In this document: positions 1 to 7,771 of the stretch, one piece after another
Layout: each line of letters starts with the position of its first letter
Position numbering within the stretch: position 1 is the first letter of the stretch
From: CAVQJU01 sp963712905
Lineage (GTDB): Bacteria > Acidobacteriota > Vicinamibacteria > Vicinamibacterales > CAVVIG01
Reading direction: 5' to 3'
Length of the DNA: 64,000 bases
Assembly: GCA_963712905.1 (NCBI GenBank)
Contig: CAVQJU010000002.1
Location: 409,132 to 473,131, forward strand
The notes under the pieces: generated by a model
Database searches by the model: none
Seen by the model: only the letters and a program-made list of their open reading frames with translations
Told to the model about the DNA's origin: nothing
Made by a program: the position numbers and the translations under genes

Positions 1-132
1 CGGGTGCCGGGCGAACAGGTCCGCGACGTGTCCCAGCCTCGAGTCCACCGACGCGGGGTTACACACCAGGCCGACGCGTTTCCCGTCGAGCGCGTTCGAG
101 GCCAGGAGCCGCTCGCATCCGAGCTGTACCAT
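1..132 (-). CDS. DUF1343 / NamZ-type exo-beta-N-acetylmuramidase, N-terminal fragment
   Basis: The reverse strand opens at an ATG (bases 132-130) and reads 44 codons into the window edge, so only the N-terminus is present. The translation contains a hydrophobic stretch, then GKRVGLVCNPASVDS, which matches the conserved start of the DUF1343/YbbC family (usually GKRVGL-x-N-x-(T/S)-x-VD). Characterised members (NamZ) release N-acetylmuramic acid from peptidoglycan ends. No signal peptide is visible in the visible start, so an upstream start or cytoplasmic location is possible. It is divergent from the RRM gene. The family call rests on one conserved block only. Confidence 0.6.
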   Translation of the reverse strand, partial: MVQLGCERLLASNALDGKRVGLVCNPASVDSRLGHVADLFARHP

Positions 133-338
133 GCGTGATTATTTCACACGAATTTCGTCACGCGCGGCCGTCCCTTGCCACAAAACTGCGTTTTTGTGGG
201 GCGTCTGCACTTGCGCGTGGCCAGAACCGTTGATATGCTACGCGCCCTTGGTGGTGCCGCCTGCCAGCTTCGCCCGCGCCGAGTGCCGATCGAGCCTCCG
301 TTCTGACTCGCTCTCCTCGCACGTGATTGCTTAGCACT

Positions 339-356
339 GTGGTGCAACCACTTTTT
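339..356 (+). promoter_or_regulatory. Terminator-like hairpin in the 5' leader of the RRM gene
   Basis: A 5-bp stem GTGGT/ACCAC with a 3-base loop is followed directly by five T residues and lies 18 bases before the ATG of the RRM gene. The layout resembles a short intrinsic terminator or attenuator. The stem is short and could form by chance. Confidence 0.3.
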
Positions 357-374
357 GTAGAGCGAGGATAAGGT

Positions 375-710
375 ATGGGTCGAAGGCTTTACGTTGGGAA
401 CCTCCCGTACAGCACGGGGGAAGCGGAGCTCCAGGAGCTGTTCAGCAAAGCGGGGACCGTCGAGTCCGTGCGCGTCATGCGCGACGCCGCGACGGGACGG
501 GCCAGGGGATTCGCGTTCGTCGAGATGTCGACCGACGAAGAGGCCCAGAAGGCGGCGTCGGAGTTCAACCAGTTCCAGATGGGCGGCCGCAGCCTGACCG
601 TCAACGAAGCGCGGCCGAAGCCTGAAGGCGGGTTTGGCGGCGGCGGCGGATTCGGCGGCAATCGTGGCGGCGGTGGTGGCGGCGGCGGACGTCGCGAGCC
701 CCGCTGGTAG
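375..710 (+). CDS. RRM-domain glycine-rich RNA-binding protein
   Basis: This 111-residue protein has a single RNA recognition motif (about residues 3-80). RNP2 is LYVGNL at 5-10 and RNP1 is RGFAFVEM at 44-51, with the aromatic RNA-stacking residues Tyr6, Phe46 and Phe48 in place. Residues 85-111 form a Gly-rich tail ending in Arg residues, as in bacterial Rbp and plant GRP proteins. Such proteins bind single-stranded RNA and are often cold- or stress-induced chaperones. A purine-rich stretch (GAGGATAAGG) precedes the ATG. A strong GC hairpin follows the stop, and a terminator-like hairpin lies in the leader. The family call is secure; the specific targets are unknown. Confidence 0.95.
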   Translation: MGRRLYVGNLPYSTGEAELQELFSKAGTVESVRVMRDAATGRARGFAFVEMSTDEEAQKAASEFNQFQMGGRSLTVNEARPKPEGGFGGGGGFGGNRGGGGGGGGRREPRW

Positions 711-726
711 CCTGAGCGTACCCGCG

Positions 727-747
727 CGCGGGGGCCTTGCCCCCGCG
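727..747 (+). terminator. GC-rich hairpin after the RRM gene
   Basis: A perfect 9-bp stem (CGCGGGGGC / GCCCCCGCG) closes a 3-base loop 17 bases after the RRM stop codon. There is no T tract after it. It may act as a terminator or as a 3' stability element before the next gene on the same strand. Confidence 0.5.
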
Positions 748-761
748 AGCATAGGATAACG

Positions 762-971
762 ATGAAAGCATGGCAGAAGGGCGACCGGGTCGTTCAGCCC
801 ACGTACGGGCCGGGCACGCTGGTCGAGGTGAACGAGCACCACACGGTCATTGAGTTCGACGAGGGCGGACGCAAGACGTTTGCGACGCGGCTGGTCGCGC
901 TCCAGGCGACCAACGAGCCGGCCCCCGCGAAGACCCCGCGCAAGCGCGCCGCGAAGAAGAAAGTCAGCTAG
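762..971 (+). CDS. Small DUF3553-like protein with a basic tail
   Basis: This 69-residue protein has an SH3-like/Tudor-like core in residues 4-47 (KGDRVVQPTYGPGTLVEV, then a beta-strand VIEFD and GRKTF). That pattern is typical of DUF3553 and CarD-N/UvrD-tail-like modules, which mediate nucleic-acid or protein contacts. Residues 58-69 are Lys/Arg-rich with an AAKKK-type end, which suggests nucleic-acid binding. It follows the RRM gene on the same strand by about 50 bases, with a GC hairpin between. Its end meets the end of the convergent histidine kinase gene. The function is not known. Confidence 0.75.
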   Translation: MKAWQKGDRVVQPTYGPGTLVEVNEHHTVIEFDEGGRKTFATRLVALQATNEPAPAKTPRKRAAKKKVS

Positions 972-2248
972 CCATCTTCGACCGGCTTCCGATTCTCGGG
1001 CGGTTTCGCCGGTAAGACCACTGTAAACGTGCTGCCCTGGGGACCGCTCGCCTCGAGCGCGAGCGTGCCGCGGTGCGCCTCGGCGATCCAGCGTGCGATC
1101 GGGAGGCCCAGCCCCGTTCCCCGACCGCCGCGCGAGGCGTCGAGCTGCACGAACCGATCGAAGATCCGCGTCCGATCCGCGATGGGAATGCCCGATCCGT
1201 GGTCGCTGACGCGCAGACGTACTTGCCCGGGTTCCCGGACGAGCTCCACCTCGACGTCGCCGCCGGGCGGACTATGTTGAACGGCGTTCTGCAGGATGTT
1301 CAGCACGAGACGGCGCAGCAGGTCCTCGTCGCCCGTCACCGGGACATCCGTGGCGCCGGCCAGGCGAATCGTGACGCCCCGTTCGTGGGCCAGCACGCCG
1401 ACGGCGCGCCGGCAGTCGGCGACGACCTCGTCGAAGTACAGGTCAACCGGACGCAGCGCGTAGCCGCCTGCGTCGGCGCGGGCGAGAACAAGCATGTCGT
1501 CGACCAGCCGGCCCAGCCGCTGCGCCTGGCCGACGACGATGGCGAGGGCCTCGCGATATTCTCCTTCGTCGCGATGCTCGCGGCTGAGCGCGACGTCCGC
1601 CGAGACACGGACGATCGACACCGGAGTGCGGAGCTCGTGCGACGCGTCGGCCATGAATTGCCGCTGCGTGCGCAGCGCATTGGTGATCGGACGCAGGCCC
1701 ACGGACGCCAGGTAGAGACCGCCCGCGACGGCGATCAGCAACACGATCGGAATGCCGATCACCATCGCTTCCTGGACCTCGTGCTGCTCGCGCCTGACGT
1801 CGGATAGCGGCGCCGCGACCAGCAGGACCAGCGCGTGCGTCTGGAACGATTGCGGCACGGCATGCACGCGCCAGTCTCCTCCCGGTGACGCCGCCGTCCA
1901 CACGCGGCGCGAGCCATCGCCGGCGGGAAGCGCCCCCTCAAGGCTCAGACGGTCCCAGTGCGCGGCAAGAGGGTGACCGGACGCGTCGAGAATCGCGACG
2001 GCCCGGCCCGGCGCCTTCACGGTCTCGCATGCGTCCTCGGCGGCTTCGGCGACGTCCGGGTTTTCCCTCAGCTCGTCGCCGAGGACCCCTGTCAGTGTTC
2101 CTGCGAGGGCGTCGAGCTCCCGGTCGACACGACGCATGCCGACGCCAGCCTGTTCGCGCAGAATGACAGCCGCGCCGAGGCACAGCGTGACCAGCAGCGC
2201 CAGCGTGTACCAGACAGTGAGGCGCAGGCGCAGCGACGGCTCGTTCAT
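968..2248 (-). CDS. Membrane sensor histidine kinase (OmpR-partner class)
   Basis: The protein has 426 residues. TM1 is at about 10-30, a periplasmic sensor region spans about 31-160, and TM2 is at about 163-185. A HAMP-like linker follows, then the HisKA H-box with phospho-acceptor His204 in DASHELRTP. The C-terminal HATPase_c domain has an N-box (NILQNAVQHS), a G1 box (DHGSGIP) and a G2 region (GTGLGLPIA). It phosphorylates the response regulator encoded just upstream; its start overlaps that gene's stop by 4 bases (ATGA), so the two are translationally coupled. The sensor domain matches no signal I recognise. It ends against the DUF3553-like gene. Confidence 0.95.
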   Translation of the reverse strand: MNEPSLRLRLTVWYTLALLVTLCLGAAVILREQAGVGMRRVDRELDALAGTLTGVLGDELRENPDVAEAAEDACETVKAPGRAVAILDASGHPLAAHWDRLSLEGALPAGDGSRRVWTAASPGGDWRVHAVPQSFQTHALVLLVAAPLSDVRREQHEVQEAMVIGIPIVLLIAVAGGLYLASVGLRPITNALRTQRQFMADASHELRTPVSIVRVSADVALSREHRDEGEYREALAIVVGQAQRLGRLVDDMLVLARADAGGYALRPVDLYFDEVVADCRRAVGVLAHERGVTIRLAGATDVPVTGDEDLLRRLVLNILQNAVQHSPPGGDVEVELVREPGQVRLRVSDHGSGIPIADRTRIFDRFVQLDASRGGRGTGLGLPIARWIAEAHRGTLALEASGPQGSTFTVVLPAKPPENRKPVEDG

Positions 2249-2934
2249 CGTGCGTCGCCTCCGCCGGCCATGAGTTGATATCCCTCTCCGCGTCGCGTCC
2301 GGATCAACGACTCCGATTCGCGCTGGTCGAGCTTGCGGCGGAGCCGCTGCACATACACGTCGACGACGTTCGACATGGGATCGTAGCGATCGTCCCAGAC
2401 GTGCTCGGCGATGTCCGCCCGGCTGACGACATCTCCCGCACGGCGTGCGAGGTACTCCAGCAGGGCATACTCCCTCGCCGTGAGGGAGACATCATGCGAG
2501 CCGATGCGCACGCGGCGGCTGCGGGTGTCGAGCGTGAGCGGGCCGACCACGACCCGCTCGGGCAGCAGGGGCAGGCGGCCGCGGCGGATGAGAGCCCGGA
2601 GCCGCGCGAGCAGCTCGCCGAAGTCGAACGGTTTGACGAGGTAGTCGTCGGCGCCGCAATCGAGGCCCTCGATCCGCGCATCGACGGCGTCCCGCGCGGT
2701 CACGATCAGAATCGGCACGCGCGAACCTGACGCGCGAATCGTGCGGCACACGGCGAAGCCGTCCCTGGCCGGCAGCATGACGTCGAGGATGACGGCGTCG
2801 TAGTCGGTCGTGCCGGCCTGGAAGATCGCCGTCTCGCCGTCGGCGGCCACGTCGACCGCGTAGGTCTGCTCGCGAAGGCCCTTCGCCAGCATGTGAGCGG
2901 CGCTCGGCTCGTCTTCGACCAGGAGGACGCGCAC
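2245..2934 (-). CDS. OmpR/PhoB-family response regulator
   Basis: This 229-residue protein has a receiver domain (1-115) with the acidic pocket at Glu7/Asp8, phospho-acceptor Asp51 (ILDVMLP) and the conserved Lys in LVKPF. A C-terminal winged-helix Trans_reg_C domain (about 125-225) contains the recognition-helix region VDVYVQRLRRKLD and the final RGEGYQL wing. It is the first gene of the two-component pair and is divergent from the beta-propeller/efflux operon. A PhoB-box-like direct repeat lies in the 88-base gap between them, so it probably controls that operon and possibly itself. Confidence 0.96.
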   Translation of the reverse strand: MRVLLVEDEPSAAHMLAKGLREQTYAVDVAADGETAIFQAGTTDYDAVILDVMLPARDGFAVCRTIRASGSRVPILIVTARDAVDARIEGLDCGADDYLVKPFDFGELLARLRALIRRGRLPLLPERVVVGPLTLDTRSRRVRIGSHDVSLTAREYALLEYLARRAGDVVSRADIAEHVWDDRYDPMSNVVDVYVQRLRRKLDQRESESLIRTRRGEGYQLMAGGGDAR

Positions 2935-2966
2935 GGAAACAGCCTACACCATGCCTCCGACCAAGG

Positions 2967-3001
2967 CTGTCATCGTGCGTTCATCTTCGGGTGGCTATAG
3001 T
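2967..3001 (+). promoter_or_regulatory. PhoB-box-like direct repeat and -10 of the propeller/efflux operon
   Basis: Two 7-base direct repeats, CTGTCAT (2967-2973) and CGTTCAT (2978-2984), are separated by 4 bases, giving the 11-base period used by OmpR/PhoB-family dimers. A TATAGT -10-like hexamer (2996-3001) begins 11 bases after the second repeat, about the spacing seen at activated pho promoters. The propeller gene's Shine-Dalgarno GGAG and ATG follow at 3012 and 3023. Five of seven repeat bases match. Binding by the neighbouring regulator is an inference. Confidence 0.45.
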
Positions 3002-3022
3002 GCGGCGATGTGGAGGCTAGAA

Positions 3023-4084
3023 ATGACCAGACACCTGCTGACCACGCTGATCGTTCTTTCCGCGGCCGGCCTCGCCGCGCCGGCCGCCGGCCGCGCGCAA
3101 ACGTTCAAGGTCGACAAGTTCGACATCAAAGGTGAAGGCGGAACGGATTACGTCGCGGTGGAGGCCTCCACGGGCCGCGTGTTCGTGTCCCGTGCGACCC
3201 ACGTGATGGTGGTCGAGGGCGCCACGGGCAAGGTGATCGGCGATATCCCGAACACGCCGGGCGTGCACGGCGCGGGCTTCGCCATCAAGGCCGGCCACGG
3301 CTTCACGACGAACGGCGGCGACGAGACCGTCACCATGTTCGATCTGAAGACGCTGGCGGTCATCAGGCAGATCAAGGTGGGGCCCGGTCTGGACGGCATC
3401 ATGTACGACGAGCCCGACGACAAGATCATCCTCACCAATCACAGCCGTCCGATTGGCACGCTCACCGCGCTCGATCCCAGGACCGGCGATATCGTCGCCA
3501 CGGTGGAGCTCGAAGACACGGCGCCCGAAGGCGCCGCAGCGGATGGCAAGGGGCACATCTTCGTCAACAACGAAACCAAGAACACAATCCAGGTGATCGA
3601 CGTCAAGACGTGGAAGGCGACCGCATCGTGGCCGCTCGCGCCGTGCGAAGGTCCGACGGGCATCGCGTATGACAAAGCGACCAATCGCATCTTCTCCGGG
3701 CTGCAACAAGACATCGGTGGTTGTCGACGCGAGCTCGGGCAAAGTCGTCGCGTCCATCGCGAACGGCACACGCGTAGACGCCCTCGGCTGGGATCCGTCG
3801 CGCAAACTCATCTACATTCCGAACGGTGGCCGAGGGCAACGTCACGGTCGTCCACCAGGACTCGGCGGACAAGTACACGGTGGTGGCCACCGTTCCCACG
3901 TTCGCCGGCGCGAAGACCATTGCCGTTGATCCAAAGACTCACAATGTCTATCTCTTCCAGCCCGAGCGCGGGCCGGCTCCGCCGCCGCCAGCCGACGCGC
4001 CGCCGCCGGAACCGGGCCGTGGACGCGGCCGCGGTCCGCAAGGTCCGATCCTCGCCGCATGGTTTATCGTTATCAACGTCGTGA
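3023..4084 (+). CDS. Secreted YVTN/YncE-like beta-propeller protein (frameshifted)
   Basis: The start is the ATG at 3023, 7 bases after GGAG. It begins a signal peptide ending near GRAQ. The body is a repeat protein with blade motifs such as VAVEASTGRVFVS, VTMFDLKTLAVI and IQVIDVKTW, typical of YncE-like propellers. The reading frame changes near 3705, where an extra G would turn SGC into SGL, and again near 3830, where about two bases are missing. The blades resume cleanly after each change (VVVDASSGKVVASI, then NVTVVHQDSADKY). The C-terminus is a Pro- then Gly/Arg-rich linker, and its exact stop is uncertain. It is the first gene of the efflux operon and a paralogue of the next gene. No enzymatic motif is seen. 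Confidence 0.8.
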   Translation: MTRHLLTTLIVLSAAGLAAPAAGRAQTFKVDKFDIKGEGGTDYVAVEASTGRVFVSRATHVMVVEGATGKVIGDIPNTPGVHGAGFAIKAGHGFTTNGGDETVTMFDLKTLAVIRQIKVGPGLDGIMYDEPDDKIILTNHSRPIGTLTALDPRTGDIVATVELEDTAPEGAAADGKGHIFVNNETKNTIQVIDVKTWKATASWPLAPCEGPTGIAYDKATNRIFSGLQQDIGGCRRELGQSRRVHRERHTRRRPRLGSVAQTHLHSERWPRATSRSSTRTRRTSTRWWPPFPRSPARRPLPLIQRLTMSISSSPSAGRLRRRQPTRRRRNRAVDAAAVRKVRSSPHGLSLSTS

Positions 4085-4116
4085 AGGGGTGGCCGGCTCG
4101 CCACCGGGAGGTTCAC

Positions 4117-5104
4117 GTGCGAAAGCTGTTCGTCATGGCCCTGCTGCCGCTCTTCATCGGGGCGGCGCCAACCGGTTATCACGTCATCGGCGAGATCAAG
4201 ATCGGCGGCGAAGGGGGCTGGGACTACCTGACCGTCGACAGCGCGGCGCGGCGGCTCTATGTGTCGCACGCCACGCACGTCGCGGTCGTCGATCTCGACG
4301 CGAACAAAGTGGTCGGCGACATACCCGAGACGCCCGGCGTGCACGGCATCGCGATCGCGCCGGAGCTGAACCGCGGTTTCATCAGCAATGGCCGCGGCAA
4401 CAACGTGACGATCTTCGATCTCAAGACGCTGAAGCCGATCGGAACGGCGGCGACCGGCGAGAACCCGGATTCGATCCGCTACGACGCGCAAGTCGGGGCG
4501 GGTCTTCGCCTTCAACGGCCGATCGAGGAGCGCGACCGCGATTGACGCGAAGACGGGCGCCGTCGCCGCGACGATTCCGCTGCCCGGCAAGCCGGAGTTC
4601 TCCGTGGCGGATGGCACGGGCAGGATCTACGTCAACATCGAGGACACCAGCGAGATCGTCGAGATTGACGCCGCCAAGGCAACCGTCACGAAGAAGTACG
4701 CGCTCACCGGATGCGAGGGCCCTTCGGGCCTCGCGTTCGACGCGAAGAATCGCCGGCTGTTCTCCGTCTGCGGGAACCGGGTGATGGCCGTGTCGGATCC
4801 TGATGCCGGAAAGGTCATTGCCACCCCGGCCATCGGCGCGGGCTCTGACGGCGCCGCGTTCGATCCGGGCACCGGCTATGCATTCAGCTCGAACGGCGAC
4901 GGCACGCTGACGATCGTGCAGCAGTCGGGTGGCAAATGGGACGTGCTCGAGAACATCGCCACGGAGCGCGGCGGGCGGACGATCGCCCTCGACGAAAAAA
5001 CGCACAAGGTGTACGTGCCCACGGCGACGGCCGGGCAGGCCGCGGCCGGCGGCCGCGCGCCGTATCTCCCCGATTCGTTCAAGGTGCTGGTGGTCGGCAA
5101 GTGA
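4117..5104 (+). CDS. Second secreted YVTN/YncE-like beta-propeller protein (one frameshift)
   Basis: The GTG start at 4117 lies 5 bases after GGGAGG and begins a short signal peptide (VRKLFVMALLPLFIGAAP). The mature part repeats the blades of the preceding gene almost motif for motif: GGEGGWDYLTVD, RRLYVSHATHVAVVD, KVVGDIPETPGVHG, VTIFDLKTLKPI. One frameshift near 4494 lies in a GGGG run, where one G too many would explain it. The protein continues as VFAFNGRS...VTKKYALTGCEGPSG and ends FKVLVVGK. The corrected length is about 328 residues. The stop overlaps the TolC-like gene start (GTGA). It is probably periplasmic; a role in substrate capture or in assembly of the efflux pump is speculative. 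Confidence 0.82.
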
Positions 5105-6480
5105 AGACCGTGTTGGTGGCGGCCGCGTTGGTGCTCGCGGGTGCGATCGCGGCGGGCGCGCAGGAAGTACCCGTCCCCGCGCCGCCGCTGCTCGCCCATC
5201 CGGAGGGCCCTGGCGCACCGCCGGTGACGATCACGCTCCAGGACGCACTGCAGCGCGCCAGGCAGAACGAAACACAATTCCAGGCTGTGGTCGCCGACGC
5301 GGCCGTCGCGCGCGAGGATCGCGTGCAGGCCAAGGCGGGCCTGCTGCCGGCGTTCAGCGCGACGACGCAGTACCTCGGCAATCAGGCGACGCCCGACAAC
5401 GTGAACCCCAATGGCCGCTTCGTCTCGATGGACGGCGTCAACATGTACCGTGCGTGGGCGGTGATGCGCCAGGACCTGTCTCCCGGCGTCTTCATGCGCA
5501 CCCCGCTGCACAAGGCCGAGGCTGCGGAGGCCATGGCGGCCGCCAGGCTCGAGATCGCACAGCGTGGTCTCGCGGTCACGGTCACGAGGAACTACTATGG
5601 GCTGGTCGCCGCGCAGCGCAAGTACGCCACGGCGCAACTGGCGGCTCAGCAGGCCGCGCGTTTCCTGGAAAACGTCCGGCGGCAGGAACAGCTGGGACAG
5701 ATCGCGCGCAGCGACGTCGTCAAGGCGGAGATTCAGCACGAACAGCAGCAGCAGGGATTCAGGGAGGCGACCCTGGCCATGGACAACGCCCGCCTCGCAC
5801 TCGCCGTGCTGCTGTCTCCCGACTCTCGACGAAAACTTCTCGGTCGTAGACGACATGCAGGCCGCTCCGGCCCTGCCGCCGTTCGGCGACATCAGGATCG
5901 ATGGCGGAGCGCGGCAACCCCGATCTGCGCCTGGCCGGCGAGTCGCTCAAAGCGGCGGGGCAGGACGTCCGGGCCGCGAAGAACGCCTTCCTGCCGAGCC
6001 TGGTGGTCGACGCGGTGTACGGCATCGAGGCGAACGAGTTCGCGCTTGCACAGCCGCATCGCCGCGCAGCCGGAGCTCGGCGTTCTGCCCAATCTTGGCT
6101 ACTTCGTCACGGTCAATCTGTCTGTGCCGCTCTGGGACTGGGGTGGACTGCGGAGCAAGCTTCATCAGAGCGAAACGCGCGAGCGCCAGGCGCAGACGAC
6201 GCTCAGCCAGACGCAGCGGCAGCTGGTGAGCAACCTCTATTCGAAGTACAACGAGACGCTGACGGCCAGGGCCTCGACCGACAACCTGCGCCGCATCGTG
6301 GACCTCGCCTCCGAGAGCCTGCGCCTCCTCGTGCTGCGGTACCAGGCAGGCGAATCGACGATCCTCGAAGTCGTGGACGGCCAGAACACGCTCGTCCAGG
6401 CGCGCAACGCGGCTGACGATGCCGAGACGCGGTATCGCGTGGCCCTGGCGGACCTGCAAACCCTCACGGGACCGTTCTGA
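5101..6480 (+). CDS. TolC-family outer-membrane efflux protein (three frameshifts)
   Basis: The GTG at 5101 overlaps the propeller stop and begins a clear signal peptide ending AGAQ. The mature protein shows the OEP pattern: ITLQDALQRARQNE near the start, coiled-coil helices rich in Ala, Gln and Arg, and a second half containing VNLSVPLWDWGGLRSKL and a C-terminal ILEVVDGQNTLVQARN. The frame changes near 5826 (CCCGACTC for an expected CCCACTC), near 5895 and near 6047 (an extra G in CTTGCAC). Each segment still matches the family, giving about 458 residues. It would form the outer-membrane channel of the tripartite pump with the next two genes. Confidence 0.85.
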   Translation: MKTVLVAAALVLAGAIAAGAQEVPVPAPPLLAHPEGPGAPPVTITLQDALQRARQNETQFQAVVADAAVAREDRVQAKAGLLPAFSATTQYLGNQATPDNVNPNGRFVSMDGVNMYRAWAVMRQDLSPGVFMRTPLHKAEAAEAMAAARLEIAQRGLAVTVTRNYYGLVAAQRKYATAQLAAQQAARFLENVRRQEQLGQIARSDVVKAEIQHEQQQQGFREATLAMDNARLALAVLLSPDSRRKLLGRRRHAGRSGPAAVRRHQDRWRSAATPICAWPASRSKRRGRTSGPRRTPSCRAWWSTRCTASRRTSSRLHSRIAAQPELGVLPNLGYFVTVNLSVPLWDWGGLRSKLHQSETRERQAQTTLSQTQRQLVSNLYSKYNETLTARASTDNLRRIVDLASESLRLLVLRYQAGESTILEVVDGQNTLVQARNAADDAETRYRVALADLQTLTGPF

Positions 6481-6482
6481 TC

Positions 6483-7754
6483 ATGGCAAGAACCATCATC
6501 GGCGTGATGCTGGCGGCGGCGCTGCTCGCGAGTTGCGGCGGCAAGAAGGAAGAAGACGCCGAGCCCATCGTCACCGTTGACGTGGCGCCCGTGCTGCAGT
6601 CGCAGATTCGGCGCACGATCCGGGCCGACGGTCTGCTCTATCCCCGTCAGCAGGCCGCGATCGCCCCGAAGGTATCGGCGCCGGTGAAGACCCTGCACGT
6701 GCAGCGCGGCGCCCGCGTACGCGCGGGGCAACTCGTGATGGAGCTGGAAGCCCGCGATCTCGCGGGAGCTGCGGCCGAGAGCCGCGCGTCGCTGGATCTC
6801 GCCGAGGCCACGTTCGAAACGACTGCGAAAGCCACGGTTCCGCAGGACCTCCAGAAGGCGGAGCTCGATGCGCGCACAGCCAAGGAGGCATTCGACGCCG
6901 CGCAGGCGGTGTTCGATAACCGTCAGCGGCTGTACAAAGAGGGGGCCATCGCGCAAAAGGACGTCAACGACGCGCAGGTCAGCCTGAGCCAGGCCCGCAG
7001 CCAGTACGAGACCTCGCGAAAACGCTTCGAGGACCTGCAGAACTTTGCCCGCGATCAGCAGATCAAGGCGGCTGCGGCGCAACGGGACGCCGCCAGGGGC
7101 CGCAGCGACGCCGCGGACGCCCAGCTGGCCTACACGCGCATCGTGAGCCCGATTGACGGCGTCGTCACCGATCTGCCGCTCTATCCCGGGGAAACGGCGC
7201 AGAGCGGCGCGCCCGTCGTGACGATCATGGACGTGTCGCGCGTCATCGCGCGCGTCCATGTCCCGCCATCGGACGCGGCGGAGCTCGCGGTCGGCAACGC
7301 GGCGAACCTCATTGGTCCCGGCGGCGCGCCGATCGCGGCGAAGGTCACGCTCATCAACGCGGCGCTCGACCCCGCGAGCAGTACGGTCGAAGTGTGGGTG
7401 GAAGCCGACAACCCGGATGGAAAGCTCCGGCCGGGCTCGAGCCTCAGGGTTGAAATGATCGCGAAGACGGTGCCGAACGCCCTCGTCATTCCGCAGAGCG
7501 CCGTGCTGACCAGCGCAGGGGGCTCCACCTTCGCCATCGTCATCGACAACGACAACAAGCCGCACCTGCGCAAGATCGCCATCGGCATTCGCGACAAGGG
7601 ATCAGCGCAGATCACCGATGGCCTCCAGAGCGGTCAGCGCGTGGCCACCACCGGCGCGTTCGAGCTGTTCAAGCTCGATCCCGAGGTCCTGGAGAAGACC
7701 AAGGTCCAGATTGCGCCCGCCAAAGAAGAAGAAGAAGAGCCGGAGGAGTCGTAG
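6483..7754 (+). CDS. RND-type efflux periplasmic adaptor (membrane-fusion lipoprotein)
   Basis: This 423-residue protein has a lipoprotein signal (LLASC, Cys19) and then an acidic linker. A biotinyl-lipoyl-like half-motif (GLLYPRQQAAIAPKVSAPV) is followed by a long alpha-helical hairpin (about 95-200), a lipoyl return (IVSPIDGVVTDL) and beta-barrel and membrane-proximal domains. The layout is that of HlyD_D23/AcrA-type adaptors. It starts two bases after the TolC-like gene and precedes the RND pump. The C-terminal tail is a Lys/Glu-rich stretch. It bridges the inner-membrane pump to the outer-membrane channel. No gene-specific substrate can be read from the sequence. Confidence 0.93.
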   Translation: MARTIIGVMLAAALLASCGGKKEEDAEPIVTVDVAPVLQSQIRRTIRADGLLYPRQQAAIAPKVSAPVKTLHVQRGARVRAGQLVMELEARDLAGAAAESRASLDLAEATFETTAKATVPQDLQKAELDARTAKEAFDAAQAVFDNRQRLYKEGAIAQKDVNDAQVSLSQARSQYETSRKRFEDLQNFARDQQIKAAAAQRDAARGRSDAADAQLAYTRIVSPIDGVVTDLPLYPGETAQSGAPVVTIMDVSRVIARVHVPPSDAAELAVGNAANLIGPGGAPIAAKVTLINAALDPASSTVEVWVEADNPDGKLRPGSSLRVEMIAKTVPNALVIPQSAVLTSAGGSTFAIVIDNDNKPHLRKIAIGIRDKGSAQITDGLQSGQRVATTGAFELFKLDPEVLEKTKVQIAPAKEEEEEPEES

Positions 7755-7771
7755 CGGCCGCTGCCTTCGTT

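Noticed and set aside
178..199. An 8-bp hairpin CCACAAAA/TTTTGTGG in the NamZ-RRM gap
   Set aside because: The stem is A/T-rich without a T tract after it on either strand, and it could be chance; it is not good evidence for an operator or terminator.
2951..3022. An upstream in-frame ATG at 2951 for the first propeller gene
   Set aside because: It would place the start before the -10 and direct repeat, and the ATG at 3023 has a Shine-Dalgarno and a proper signal peptide.
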